From a virus, in IMG/VR virus record IMGVR_UViG_3300008448_000045, positions 1-64,000 of that record: 64,000 bases of DNA; one strand, given 5' to 3'. The position numbers and the translations under genes are program-made. Below are positions 16,463-28,900 of the stretch, piece by piece. The notes beneath the pieces were generated by a model, which did not search any database, was not told the DNA's origin, and saw only the letters and a list, made by a program, of their open reading frames with translations. Position 1 is the first letter of the stretch. Each line of letters begins with the position of its first letter.

Positions 16463-19400
16463 ATGAGTGTTACCAATAGACAGAATAGATTACTAGTTAC
16501 ACAAGACTGGAAAAAAGTTTATCAATCTTTTAAAAACGCAGATTTTCAAAGCTACGATTTTGAAAATTTACGTCGTACAATGATTGATTATATTCGAACT
16601 AACTATCCTGAAGATTTCAACGACTATATTGAGTCAAGTGAATATCTTGCACTTATTGATTTAATTGCTTTTTTAGGGCAAAGTATTGCATTTAGAGTTG
16701 ATCTAAATGCTCGCGAAAACTTTTTAGAATTAGCAGAACGTCGTGACAGTGTATTACGCCTAGCACGGATGATTAGTTATAATGCTAAACGCAATATTCC
16801 AAGCCAAGGACTTTTAAAGTTTACTACAATTTCAACAACTGAGAATGTTATTGACAGCAACGGTAGAAATCTTGCTAATCAAACAGTATCTTGGAACGAC
16901 CCAAGTAATTCAAACTGGTATGATCAGTTTATTAAAATAATTAATGCCGCACTACCCGGCACTCAACAATTTGGTAATCCAGCAGATAGCGGTAATGTCT
17001 ACGGCATACCAACAGAACAATATAGATTTCAAAGTTCAAATACTAATGTTCCGATTTATGCTTTTACTAAAATTGTAGATGGACGATCTATGAATTTTGA
17101 AATTACTAGTACAGTATTTTCAAATAACGGATACATTTACGAAGAACCACCAAAACTTGGAAACAAATTATCTTTCATATATAGAGATGATGGCCGTGGA
17201 TTAGGTAGTGCCTCTAGCGGATTCTTTTTAAACTTTACAGAAGGTACTCTGAATACAGGTACTTTTACTATTAATCAACCTAGTAGTAATCAATCTGTTG
17301 ACATAGATGCACAAAATATTAATAATAACGATGTTTGGTTGTATAGTTTAGACACTATTGGTGCAGAATCAAATTTGTGGACTCAGGTATCTAACTTTAA
17401 AGGTAACAACGTAATTTATAATAGTATTAATAAAGATATAAGAAACATTTATTCCGCAATTACTAGAGCAAATGACACTATTAGTTTGCAGTTTAGCGAT
17501 GGAATATTTGGTGATTTACCTCGAGGCACTTTTAGAACTTATTATAGAACTAGCAACGGATTGCAATATACAATTAATCCAAGAGATATAAGAAATGTTT
17601 CTATTAACATAAATTATTTTTCAGCTCAAGGCCAGCAACAAACTTTAACAGTTACTCTTGCACTGTCTTCAAGTGTTTCTACTTCGTCTGTTACGGAGTC
17701 AAACGAAAGCATAAAAGCAAATGCACCTGCAAACTACTACACTCAAAGTAGAATGATTACAGGAGAAGACTATAACATTAGTCCGTTAGCTGTAAGTTCT
17801 CAAATAGCAAAAATTAAAGCCGTTAACAGATCAAGTAGCGGTGTTAGCAGATATTTTGATCTAGCAGACCCTACTGGCAAATACAGTTCTACAAAATTAT
17901 TTGCTGATGACGGAATTCTATATACTGAAAACTACAATGGTAGTTTAAGATTTAGTTACAAGAATAAAACTGATATCGAAGGCATCGTATACAATGATGT
18001 TTATGATTTATTAAGACGTCCTAATCTAAAACATTTTTATTATTCTAATAATGTAAGTTTAATTACGGCTAGTTTAAATGTTGTGTGGAACATGGTGACA
18101 CAAGATACTGGCATGTCTACCGGGTATGTTGGAAATTTAACAGATGGAATCATTTATAAAGTTGGATCATTTACTCCAACTGATTTAAAATTTTTAAAAC
18201 CAAATGCACTTGTTAAATTCAACGCTCCACCTGGTTATTATTTTGATACAAATAAATCTAACAAGCTAGTGTTAGGGTCGTCTGCTGAAAAAGGCGCCTT
18301 AACGTCTATTTGGGCAGAAGTTATTAGTGTAGTCGACGACGGAACAGCATCGGGCAAAGGTGTATTAAATTCAGGATTTGGCCCAATAACACTTAATAAG
18401 ACAGTTCCTAGTAACTCAATTATTAGTGAAGTCATTTCTCCATGGAGAATGTCTATTGAAAGTAGTGTAATTACCACTATGATTGATTTAATCTTCAATA
18501 ATAAACCGTTTGGTTTGAGATATGACTCTTCAGTCCAACAATGGAAAATTGTATTTGAAACTAATTTAAACACGGTTTCAAATTTTAGCCTAGCCAATGC
18601 TGGCGATATTACAGGTAAATCGTTAGATGCAAGTTGGATGTTGTTGTTTACAACGGACAACGAGTTTTATACTATAACCACTCGAGAGCAACAGTATATT
18701 TTTGAAAGTGAAAATCAATTAAGATTCTTCCTTGACGATCAATCAGATATCTACGACAGCACTACACGATTAGTTATTAAAGATACGTTATCAGTATTAG
18801 GAATCAATTCTCAACCAGACACAAATATGCCTTATACAGTTGATCATATTTGGGAAATAGTGTCAGAGTTTAACGGATTAGATGGATATGTTGATAATAA
18901 AAAAATCATTGTAAGTTTTGCCGATTCAGACAATAACAGCGTTGTTGATAACCCTGACTTATTCTTAAATATTGTATCACCGTTAACTAACGTTACTAAA
19001 AAATATATTTTACAAGAAAAATATACAATAGCTGAAGGCCAGGATGATTATAGATATGTTTCTAATCACGATGATAAAGTTATTATTTTAGATAGCGAAG
19101 GGTCTGTTGGATCAAAACAAAAATACGTTGCAGGCCAACACTTTTATTTTATTGATAAAAAAGTTGTAAAACAATTGAACTCAACAAAAGACGAACTTAT
19201 TCCTAGTTTAAATTATAAACTTTTTGTTGGAAGAGATAGTTTAAAGTTTCAATATAATCATTATGCAAAGTATGATTCAAGAATTGACCCAGGCGTGAGC
19301 AATTTAATTGATGTATTTGTATTAATTAAGAATTACGATATTGCATTTAGACAATGGTTACTCAAACCAACACTCTCTAAACCATTGCCCCCTAGCTCGG

Positions 19401-19930
19401 CTGAGATATTTGACTCAATTTCACCAGAGTTAAACTTAATAAAATCAATAAGCGATGAAATAATTTATCATCCGGCAAGCTACAAGATACTTTTTGGATC
19501 AATGGCCGAGTTAGAATTGCAAGCAAGTTTTAAGGTTGTTAAAAATCCTTCACAGGTCATATCAGATAGCGATATAAAGTTACAAGTTGTTACAGCCATT
19601 AACCAATTTTTTAATTTAAGCAATTGGGAATTTGGCGACACATTCTATTTTACAGAGTTAGCTACCTACGTAACTTCTACTCTAGCACCAAACATAGCAA
19701 ATTTTGTTATTGTTCCTAGAAAAGAAGGTTTAAATTTTGGTAGTCTTTTTGAAGTTAAATCTGCAAGTGATCAGTTGTTTATAAGTGGAGCAACTGTTGA
19801 CGATGTTGAAGTTGTTACAGGATTAACATCAAGTTCTATTAAAGCAATAACTAGTACACAAGCAGATGCGGTTAACATCACCCAACAAAATGTTACAAGT
19901 TCACCCTACGGAGTAATGAATGGCAGATAA
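16463..19930 (+). CDS. 6: Baseplate wedge protein gp6
   Basis: A 1,155-residue protein with the conserved gp6 opening: DWKKVYQSFKNADFQ (about 16-30), DYIRTNYPEDFNDYIE, then ARENFLELAERRDSVLRLA (about 84-102). gp6 dimers build the inner baseplate ring that opens when the tail contracts. It is much longer than T4 gp6 (660), with extra beta-rich material around residues 550-900. Its last 11 bases overlap the start of the giant gene, giving tight coupling within the wedge set. It has its own late promoter. Confidence 0.9.
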   Translation: MSVTNRQNRLLVTQDWKKVYQSFKNADFQSYDFENLRRTMIDYIRTNYPEDFNDYIESSEYLALIDLIAFLGQSIAFRVDLNARENFLELAERRDSVLRLARMISYNAKRNIPSQGLLKFTTISTTENVIDSNGRNLANQTVSWNDPSNSNWYDQFIKIINAALPGTQQFGNPADSGNVYGIPTEQYRFQSSNTNVPIYAFTKIVDGRSMNFEITSTVFSNNGYIYEEPPKLGNKLSFIYRDDGRGLGSASSGFFLNFTEGTLNTGTFTINQPSSNQSVDIDAQNINNNDVWLYSLDTIGAESNLWTQVSNFKGNNVIYNSINKDIRNIYSAITRANDTISLQFSDGIFGDLPRGTFRTYYRTSNGLQYTINPRDIRNVSININYFSAQGQQQTLTVTLALSSSVSTSSVTESNESIKANAPANYYTQSRMITGEDYNISPLAVSSQIAKIKAVNRSSSGVSRYFDLADPTGKYSSTKLFADDGILYTENYNGSLRFSYKNKTDIEGIVYNDVYDLLRRPNLKHFYYSNNVSLITASLNVVWNMVTQDTGMSTGYVGNLTDGIIYKVGSFTPTDLKFLKPNALVKFNAPPGYYFDTNKSNKLVLGSSAEKGALTSIWAEVISVVDDGTASGKGVLNSGFGPITLNKTVPSNSIISEVISPWRMSIESSVITTMIDLIFNNKPFGLRYDSSVQQWKIVFETNLNTVSNFSLANAGDITGKSLDASWMLLFTTDNEFYTITTREQQYIFESENQLRFFLDDQSDIYDSTTRLVIKDTLSVLGINSQPDTNMPYTVDHIWEIVSEFNGLDGYVDNKKIIVSFADSDNNSVVDNPDLFLNIVSPLTNVTKKYILQEKYTIAEGQDDYRYVSNHDDKVIILDSEGSVGSKQKYVAGQHFYFIDKKVVKQLNSTKDELIPSLNYKLFVGRDSLKFQYNHYAKYDSRIDPGVSNLIDVFVLIKNYDIAFRQWLLKPTLSKPLPPSSAEIFDSISPELNLIKSISDEIIYHPASYKILFGSMAELELQASFKVVKNPSQVISDSDIKLQVVTAINQFFNLSNWEFGDTFYFTELATYVTSTLAPNIANFVIVPRKEGLNFGSLFEVKSASDQLFISGATVDDVEVVTGLTSSSIKAITSTQADAVNITQQNVTSSPYGVMNGR

Positions 19931-22900
19931 AACAAATCCAAATGCAAATTTTGGAAACATAACATCGGCAGACTTTTTGCCAAAGTTTTATCAAACTACG
20001 GCAAATAAAAAGTTTTTACAGGCAACAGTAGATCAATTAATTCAACCTGGCACTGTTAAAAAAATTAATGGATACATTGGTCAAGAAAACGCCAAGGCTA
20101 CCTCCGGAGATGATATTTTTATTAAAGCTGCTAATAGTGTCCGACAGCAGTACCAGCTTGAACCGGGATTTATAGTAACTGACGAATTAGGTAATAATAA
20201 TTTTTTTAAAGATTATCAAGATTATATTAACCAACTAGGGGTGTTTGGTGGTAATACTAAAGATCATTCTAGATTAAATCAACAAGAGTTTTATTCTTGG
20301 GATCCACATATTGATTGGGATAAGTTTGTAAATTTCCAAAATTATTATTGGTTGCCGTACGGACCAGACGCTATAGAAATTTCCGGCCAACAAGAAAAAA
20401 TTGAAAGTGTTTATAAAGTAAGATTAGAATCACAGTTAAGCAATAATGCTTATATTTTTACTCCTGACGGCTTTGAGAGAAATCCTTCATTAAAACTTTA
20501 CAAAGGTCAAACTTATATTTTTGAAATTGATAGTCCTAGTAATCCTTTTGTTATTAAAACACACAGGTCTTCAGGTACATTAGACAAATATCTAAGTGAT
20601 CTTCTTGTTTATAAAACAGCAGACGAAAAAATTACAGAAGCTGTTGAAAGCGGAACTATTACATTTACTGTTCCGTTTGACTGCCCTGATATTTTATTTT
20701 ATGTTAGCACAACAGATGTGAATGTTGGCGGAGTAATCTATGTAACATCAATTGAAGAAAATACATCAATTAATGTTGAAGAAGAAGTACTAGGTAAAAA
20801 GAACTATCATCTTCCTGCCGGATTTAATCTTAGCAACGGCATGAAGGTAAGATTTGTTGGAAATGTTACACCGGAAAAATATAAAGACACTAACTGGTAT
20901 GTAGAGGGTGTAGGCAATGAGATATCTTTAATTAACGAAAAAGATTTAGATATTGTTGGCAAATATACAGATATAGAGTCTGTGTTATTTGATAGCACCC
21001 CATTTGATAGTTTACCTTTTAGCGATGCAACAACATTTGCAGGCCAAAAAGATTATATTGTTATTAATCGTGCAAGCTCTGATAGGAATCCTTGGTCAAG
21101 ATATAATAGATGGTTTCACAAAGACGTTGTTGAAACTAGTGCTAAAATAAATGGACAAAATACTGCAAACTTGGACCAAGATGCTAGAGCTGTTAGGCCT
21201 ATTATTGAATTTGAAGCAGGCTTAAAATTATTTAATTTTGGTTTAAATTCCATTTCAAATATTGACCTAATTGACACGTTTACAAAAGACGTTTTTTCAA
21301 ATATTGAAGGTCAATTGGGGTACAATATTGACGGTGTTCAAATAATTGAAGGACATAGAATTTTATTTGTTGCCGACGAAGATATTTTAGTTAACAACAA
21401 AATATATCGAGTTGAATTTTTAACCTACGAAGGCGAAAGAAGAATACACTTGCAAGAAGAAGTTTCTCCTAATATCAACGACGTATTGGTTATTGATGCT
21501 GGAGAAATAAATCAAGGGTTGGCCTATTGGTTTAATGGCACATCTTGGGATTTAGCCCAGCAAAAAAATACAGTAAATCAACCTCCTCTATTTGATGTTT
21601 TTGATAATAATTTAATTAGCTTTGGTGATGTAACAGAGTATCCAGGATCAACTTTCATTGGTACAAAAATATTTTCTTACAAAATTGGTCTAGGATCTAA
21701 TGATTTAAAATTAGGATTTCCTTTAACTTATAAAAATATTAGTAACATTGGTGATATTGTATTTGAGTTTAATCTTTCTTGGGATACATTTCAATATAAG
21801 ACAGACAGTAATCTGGTAACACAAAAAATTGATGTTGGATATTTGTATAAAAAATCTAATTACAGCCACAATTATATTAACGGTTGGCAAACTTGTAAGA
21901 CAACTACAACACAAGCAGCAATTAGAATATACAAAAATTCTAATATTACAAATAATTTTAAGTTAGACATCTTTGACAATGTTGATCAGCTAGAAGATCT
22001 CATAATTAAAGTTTACGTCAACGGAGTTAGATTAGATGGTGCTAAGTGGTCTTTAATTACAAATAATAGTTTTAAAGAAATATTGTTAAATGAAGACATT
22101 AAAACATCTGATGTATTGACAATAAAAGCATATACAGCTCAACCTGTAAACAACAATGGGTATTATGAAGTCCCAATAAATTTACAGAACAATCCATTAA
22201 ATGAACCAGTTCAACTGTTCACATTAGGTGAAGTTATTGATCATGTATCTTCGATAGAAAATAATGTTCCTTTTACTGGACCGTTAAGAGATTTAGGAAA
22301 TATTACTCAGTACGGAACACGATTTGTACAACACAGTGGGCCATTAAGTTTAGCAATTTACCATTTAACAAATGAGAAAAATAATATTGTAAAAGCAATA
22401 GAATTAGCTCGAGACGACTACGGTAAATTTAAACGACAATTTATTTTAATTGCTGACAAGTTTGGAGAAGATATTGATATACCTTCACAGGTAGATAAGA
22501 TTCTTCAAATTATGAATAAAGACAAGCCTAAAAATAGTCCTTACTATTTTAGCGACATGGTTCCTTTTATTTCTTGTGTTAGCAATGAGTATGAAGTTAT
22601 TGATTCAAGAATAAAAACATATCCATTAATTAATAATTTTAACCTAGATACTTTATCATCAAGAGCTGTATTAGTATACATTAACGGAACACAAAAACTT
22701 GCAAGAAAAGATTACACATTTAATGATCAAGGGTTTATTGTTATCACATCTTCTATTAATGTAGGAGATAAGATTAAAATTTGTGAGTATGAAAATACAA
22801 GTGGCTGTTTTATGCCACCTACTCCTACTAAATTAGGTTTGTGGCCTGCCTACGAACCAAAAATTTATCTTGATACTAGTTTAGTAACACCTAGGGTAAT

Positions 22901-25900
22901 GATACAAGGACATGACGGTAGTCAAATTTTAGCTTACGGTGACTATAGGGATGTTTTATTATTAGAGTTAGAAACAAGAATATTTAATAATATTAAAGTT
23001 ACATACGATACATCTATTTTTGACATATGGGATATTGTTCCCGGATATAATAGAAAAAATAATTATTCTTTAGAAGAATACAACAATGTTCTTGCTCCTT
23101 CTTTTTATAAGTGGAGTAGTTTAGTAAATAAAGATTTTACAAAACCTTTAAGTTTTGATAAAACTAATTCTTTAACTTTTAATTATAAAGATAACTTTTC
23201 ACTTAACGGAACTGATGTTCCAGGATACTGGAGAGGAATTTATAGATGGATGCTAGATACTGATCGTCCAAATATTGCCCCGTGGGAAATGTTAGGATTT
23301 TCAATACAGCCAACATGGTGGGAAGATGTATATGGTCCTGCTCCGTACACTAGTGACAATTTAATTCTATGGAACGATTTAGCAGACGGTATTATTAGAA
23401 AACCTAACAGTCCTGCTGTTTCAAACAAAAAGTTTCAAAGACCATTTTTAAAAACAAACATTCCTGTTAACGATCAAGGAAACATTATAAGTCCTGCCAC
23501 TTCAGGATTGGTCAACGGCGTTATTATGCCGTCAATCGTTGACAATTTTGTCTTTGGCGATGTTAGCCCAGTTGAAGCAGCATGGCGCCGTAGTAGTTAT
23601 TATTCTTTTAGTGTTATATTAGCAGCTATTTTATTACAACCAGCTAAAACATTAGGTTCTTGTTTTGACTTATCAAGAACTAAAAGGAATCTTGCAGGAC
23701 AGTTAATTTACTCAGACACTGGATTACGTATAGCACCGTCGGACCTTAAAATACCAAACGTCTACACAAGTACTGAACGAACACAAACAGCTGGCTTAAT
23801 TAATTACATAATTGATTACATCGTAAGCGATAATTTAAGTTTGTACAATGCCTACATTTACGATCTTAAAAATTTGCAGGCAAGACTTACTCACAGAATA
23901 GGCGGCTTTACTAGTAAAGAAAAATTTAATTTACTGTTAGACAGTAAAACTCCAACCAGTAAAGGAAGCGTGTTTATACCGCAAGAAGACTATTCAATTA
24001 TATTGAACAGTTCAAGTCCAATTAAAAAGTTAAGTTATAGTGGTGTTATAATTACAAAATTACCTATTGGGTTTGGCACTGGCTTTGGATTTGAAGTTAA
24101 GGGCTACAGCAAAACAACCCCATACTTTATCTATTACCCATATACACAACCTGGTAGTATAGTAAACGTTGGCGGGATATCAGAGGCATTTACAACTTGG
24201 TCAACAAATTCTCGCTATGCCGCAGGAAAGATTGTTTCTTATAATAATAATTTTTTTAGATCAAAAGTTTTACATACTACAACAGATGAATTTATCCCAA
24301 CCTTTTACGAAGTATTAGGATCCCTACCAGTTGTAGGCGGCCAAACAGCGTACATAAGAGATACATGGGATAAAACTAGTCCACAAACTATACCCTATGG
24401 TACAACATTTTATACGATTCAAGAAGTAGTTGATTTTCTATTAGGCTACGGAGAATGGCTAAAAGATCAAGGCTTTGTATTTGATGATTTTAATACGGCT
24501 ATGGAAGCAATAGCTAATTGGGAAACTAGTGCAAAAGAGTTTTTGTTTTGGACTACCCAAAATTGGTCTATAGGCAAGGATAAATGGAAAGAATGGAAAC
24601 CTAATACATTCATATCTGTGGGGTCAGTAGTTCGATATAATTCAGAGTATTACAGGGCAATTGTTGATGCTCAAGAATCGACAATTTTTGTTGAGCAAAA
24701 TTATGTTAAATTAGACTACTTAACTGACCTAGGAAGTTCAGTTATTAGTTTAAGTCCTAGTGCAAATAAAATTTCTTTCAAAGCTGAGTTGTCAATTGCA
24801 GAAGATATTAGAAATCCTTTTAATCCGTACGAAATCGTTAAGGTAGACGGAACGCCAATTTTACCAGAATTTATAAATTCTTACAGAAAAGAAAATAACA
24901 TGAGCTACTCGTCGACTAATGGCGACGGAATTTACGGTGCTTCATTTTACTTAATACAAAAAGAACAAGTAGTGGTGTTGAATAACTCTACTATGTTTAA
25001 TGATACTATCTATAGTACTTCAAGTGGTTATAGACAGCAAAGAATAAAAGCTGCAGGTTATGTAAGCACTAATTGGCAAGGGTCGTTTGACGTGCCAGGA
25101 TTTATTTTTGATCAAGCATACATACTTCCTTGGGAACCTTGGAAAGATTATGTGCTAGGAGATATTGTTAGATATAAAGAATTTTATTATACTGCCATAA
25201 CATCTTTGCCAGGAGCTGAAATATTTGATCTTGAAAGTTGGACAAAATTAGACAAAACTCCAAGCCCGGAATTGTTGCCTAATTGGAATTACAAAGCTAC
25301 ACAGTTTACTGATTTTTATAATCTAGACAGCGACAATTTTGATATTAGTCAACAAAAAGTAGCGCAACATTTAATAGGTTATCAAAAGAGACAGTACCTT
25401 GAAAATATTATTCAAGACGACGTAAGTGAGTTTAAATTTTATCAAGGAATGATAGGCGAAAAAGGCACTAATAATGCACTTAATAAATTATTTGATGTCT
25501 TAAGTGCCAGCAATAAAGAAAGTGTTGATTTTTTTGAAGAATGGGCTTTACGTGTAGGACAGTACGGTGCTAGTCAGTCTTTTGATTCTCTAGAGTTTAT
25601 TCTGGATGAAAGATTATTTAAAAACAATCCTCAAGGATTTGAACTAGTAAATGAAACTAACTCAAATACTTTTGATTTTATAATTCGCCAAACTCCGGCA
25701 GATGTCTATCTTAAACCGTTAGGGTATAATAGTAAACCTTGGAGATTATTAACAAATAATTCTTCTTATTTAAGATCTCCAGGATATGTTAGACCCGACT
25801 CTGTTAAACTGTTGTTAAGATCAATTGACGACATAGTTAATGAAGATGTGACAAGTTTTGTTGAAGGTGAGCATGTTTGGTGCGGCTTTGAAGGCGCATC

Positions 25901-28900
25901 GTGGAATGTTTACAGATACACTGAAACTAATCTACAAGTAACAAATGCTGTTTATAAGACTGATACTAAAGAATTAATAATTACTACAAAAACTAACGTT
26001 AATTTAGTTCCGGGTACTTACATTGGAATTAATCAAACTAAAAAAATTAATGGATTTTATAAAATAAATTCTGTTAATAAAGATTCTTTTACAGTCTCAG
26101 CAATAATTACACCGGCCCCTGCAAAGTTTGAAGATCAAAAAAGTATCCTTATTTTTAAGTTTGACCCTCAGCGAATATCGTCAATTGACCTAGCAGATGA
26201 AGTAACACCGGCGTATCCTAACGCTGGGGAAATAATTTGGACGGACGACGCCGGAAATGGTAAGTGGGCTTCTTGGAAGTATACACCTGTATATGACGAG
26301 AATAGAATTGCTAACATTTCTCCTGCATATAATTTGCAAGTTGGAAAACAGGTTGCTATAAATTCGGCCTCAACTATTGCAGCATCTTCTAGCTTAACTG
26401 GAACGGTGACAGTTTATGACAGGCCTAATTTACTTTCTCCTTGGATTTTAAGAGACGACATTGATCCACCTTTTATTTCTAATCAACAGTTAGGCGTGGA
26501 AACATCTAGATACGAAGGTAGCGTCCTTTCTATAACAAGTGATGCAAGATGGTTAGCAACCGGAACGCCAACAGCAAGTAGAGTTACAACAAAATATTTA
26601 GGTAACTGGAACCAATCAACATCTTATCAAGTAGATGATATTGTTTCCTTTAACAACACGTTTTGGAAAGCAATCCAAACATCGTCAGCGACCCAACCGT
26701 CTGCAACTGGGACTAAATGGGACGAGATTTATTATATTCCTGTAAATCGTTCTGGAAATAATTCGTCTTTAGTGGGACAGGGTATCATTTCCTTGTACCA
26801 AAAAGACAGTAACAACATTTTTACCTTAGTCGATAGTATTGTTAGTCCAGAGCCTAGTGCTAATGAAAACTTTGGTTCTACTATTACTTTTGGAAATAAT
26901 TGTTTGTTTGTTGGAGCTACTGGCTCAGATAACAGCAGCGGAAAGGTATATCAGTTTAACTACGAAACTATTGTAATGGCGTCGAGTCCTTATAATCCTA
27001 GCGGTAGCAACGGTACTAGATTAAAAGTATCATCTACTGTCGGTATATCAGCAGATATGCTAGTTTCTGGTATAGGTTTCAATAAAGGGCAATATGTAGT
27101 ATTAATTCTTGATTCTACAACACTTCAACTAAGCGACCCGCCAGATCAAACGCCTGACGGTATTTTAAATTTTACTGTTACTAAGTGGAAGTATGTAGGT
27201 AAAAAAACCGCAGGATCGCAAGCAAAAATTCAATTTGGCAAATCAATTGCAATTAGCAAAGATTCGTCTACTCTGTTGATTTCAGCACCAGGCACAACCA
27301 CCTTCTTGACAAACAACACAGTAGATGTTAACGGAATTGTTTTTGTTTATAAAAATATTGGAAATAATATATATGAACAATCTCAAGATCCAATTGTTGG
27401 TGCAGATGTAAAATTTGGTGAAGGATTGGCTGTTTCAGACACTGGAGAATATATAGCAATATCTTCGGTGTTGTTTGATGGTTTAAAATTAGATCAAGGA
27501 AAAGTTTTAGTTTATAAAACAACAACATCTACAACTGCGGTACATGCATCAGATCTTATTCCTGGCAGAGTATATAAAATTAATTCTGCTGGATCAACAA
27601 ACTTTATAAATGCCGGAGCATTTGAAAATAAAGTAGGCGAAACATTTACTGCTACAAATAATTTAGTAGTAGCTCAAGGAAATCTTGAAGTAGGAAAATC
27701 TTACAAAATTTCTTCAATTGGAACAACAGATTTTACTCTTATCGGAGCAGCATCAAATACACTAGGATTAGAGTTCATTGCAACATCTACTGGTACAGTA
27801 GGGTCAAGATTTTTAGTAAACGGAAAAACTTATAGAATAAAAACATTAGGAGATACTAATTGGGCTAGTGTTGGCGCAGTTTCTGCTACCTTCGAAGCAA
27901 GCATTATAAATGCAACCATGACAGTGTTTTCAGTAGCATCGGGAACACTACAGCCAGAGCAAGGTATTTCTGGAGTCGGAATCGTTGCGGGTACTTATAT
28001 TATAAATCAACTCACTGGCACACCAGGCCAAGCAGGCACATATACAGTTAGTATCAACCAGCCATCTTTAGTATCAAATACTACTGTAAAATCTTTTGCT
28101 GTTGGAATGACATTCCAAGCAACTGGCGCTAGCTCAGCCCTTGCAACCGGAACAGCCGTTCAAGGAACCGGCGTTGTTACTACAACAGGTATAGTAAATC
28201 AAATTTTATATACCCAGTATCAAGAAATTTTAAGTAAGACACCTGGGGTAGCAGAATTTTTTGGATCTAAAATATCATTCTTAAATGATTCAGAAAGCCT
28301 TGTAATTTTTAGTCCCAATGCTACAGTTAAAAACATTGTTACTTTTGATAATAATGGAACTACATTCGACGATGAGACAACGGACTTTTTATATAATAAA
28401 CCAAATACTGGTCGAGTAGATGTTTATGATAAGTATTCAGAAAAATGGATCTTTGCTGAAAGCCTTACGAATAAAACTCAAGGTTCAGGCTACGGACATG
28501 CAATAGCTGTTGGCTACAATACAGTATTAGTTGGAGCACCTTACGAGTATGATAGATTTAGTTTCTCAGGAAAAGTTTTTACATATCAAAAATTAAGAAA
28601 TTCTTATAGCTGGAAAATTTTAAATTCTGAAGGTAATAAGGTAGATTTAACTAAGATTAAACAGGCGTTTTTGTACAATAGCCGATCTAATAAAGTTATT
28701 ACACAGTTAGATGTTGTCGATGTAGTACAAGGTAAGTTACCAAAGATTGCCAACGAAGAAATCAAATATAAAACTTTTTATGATCCAGCAATTTACTCGT
28801 CTGGATTAGATAATGTTAATGTAGACGAAGGCGCCGCCTGGACTAAAGAATATGTTGGGCAACTATGGTGGGATTTAAGAACAGCTAAGTTTATTGACAG

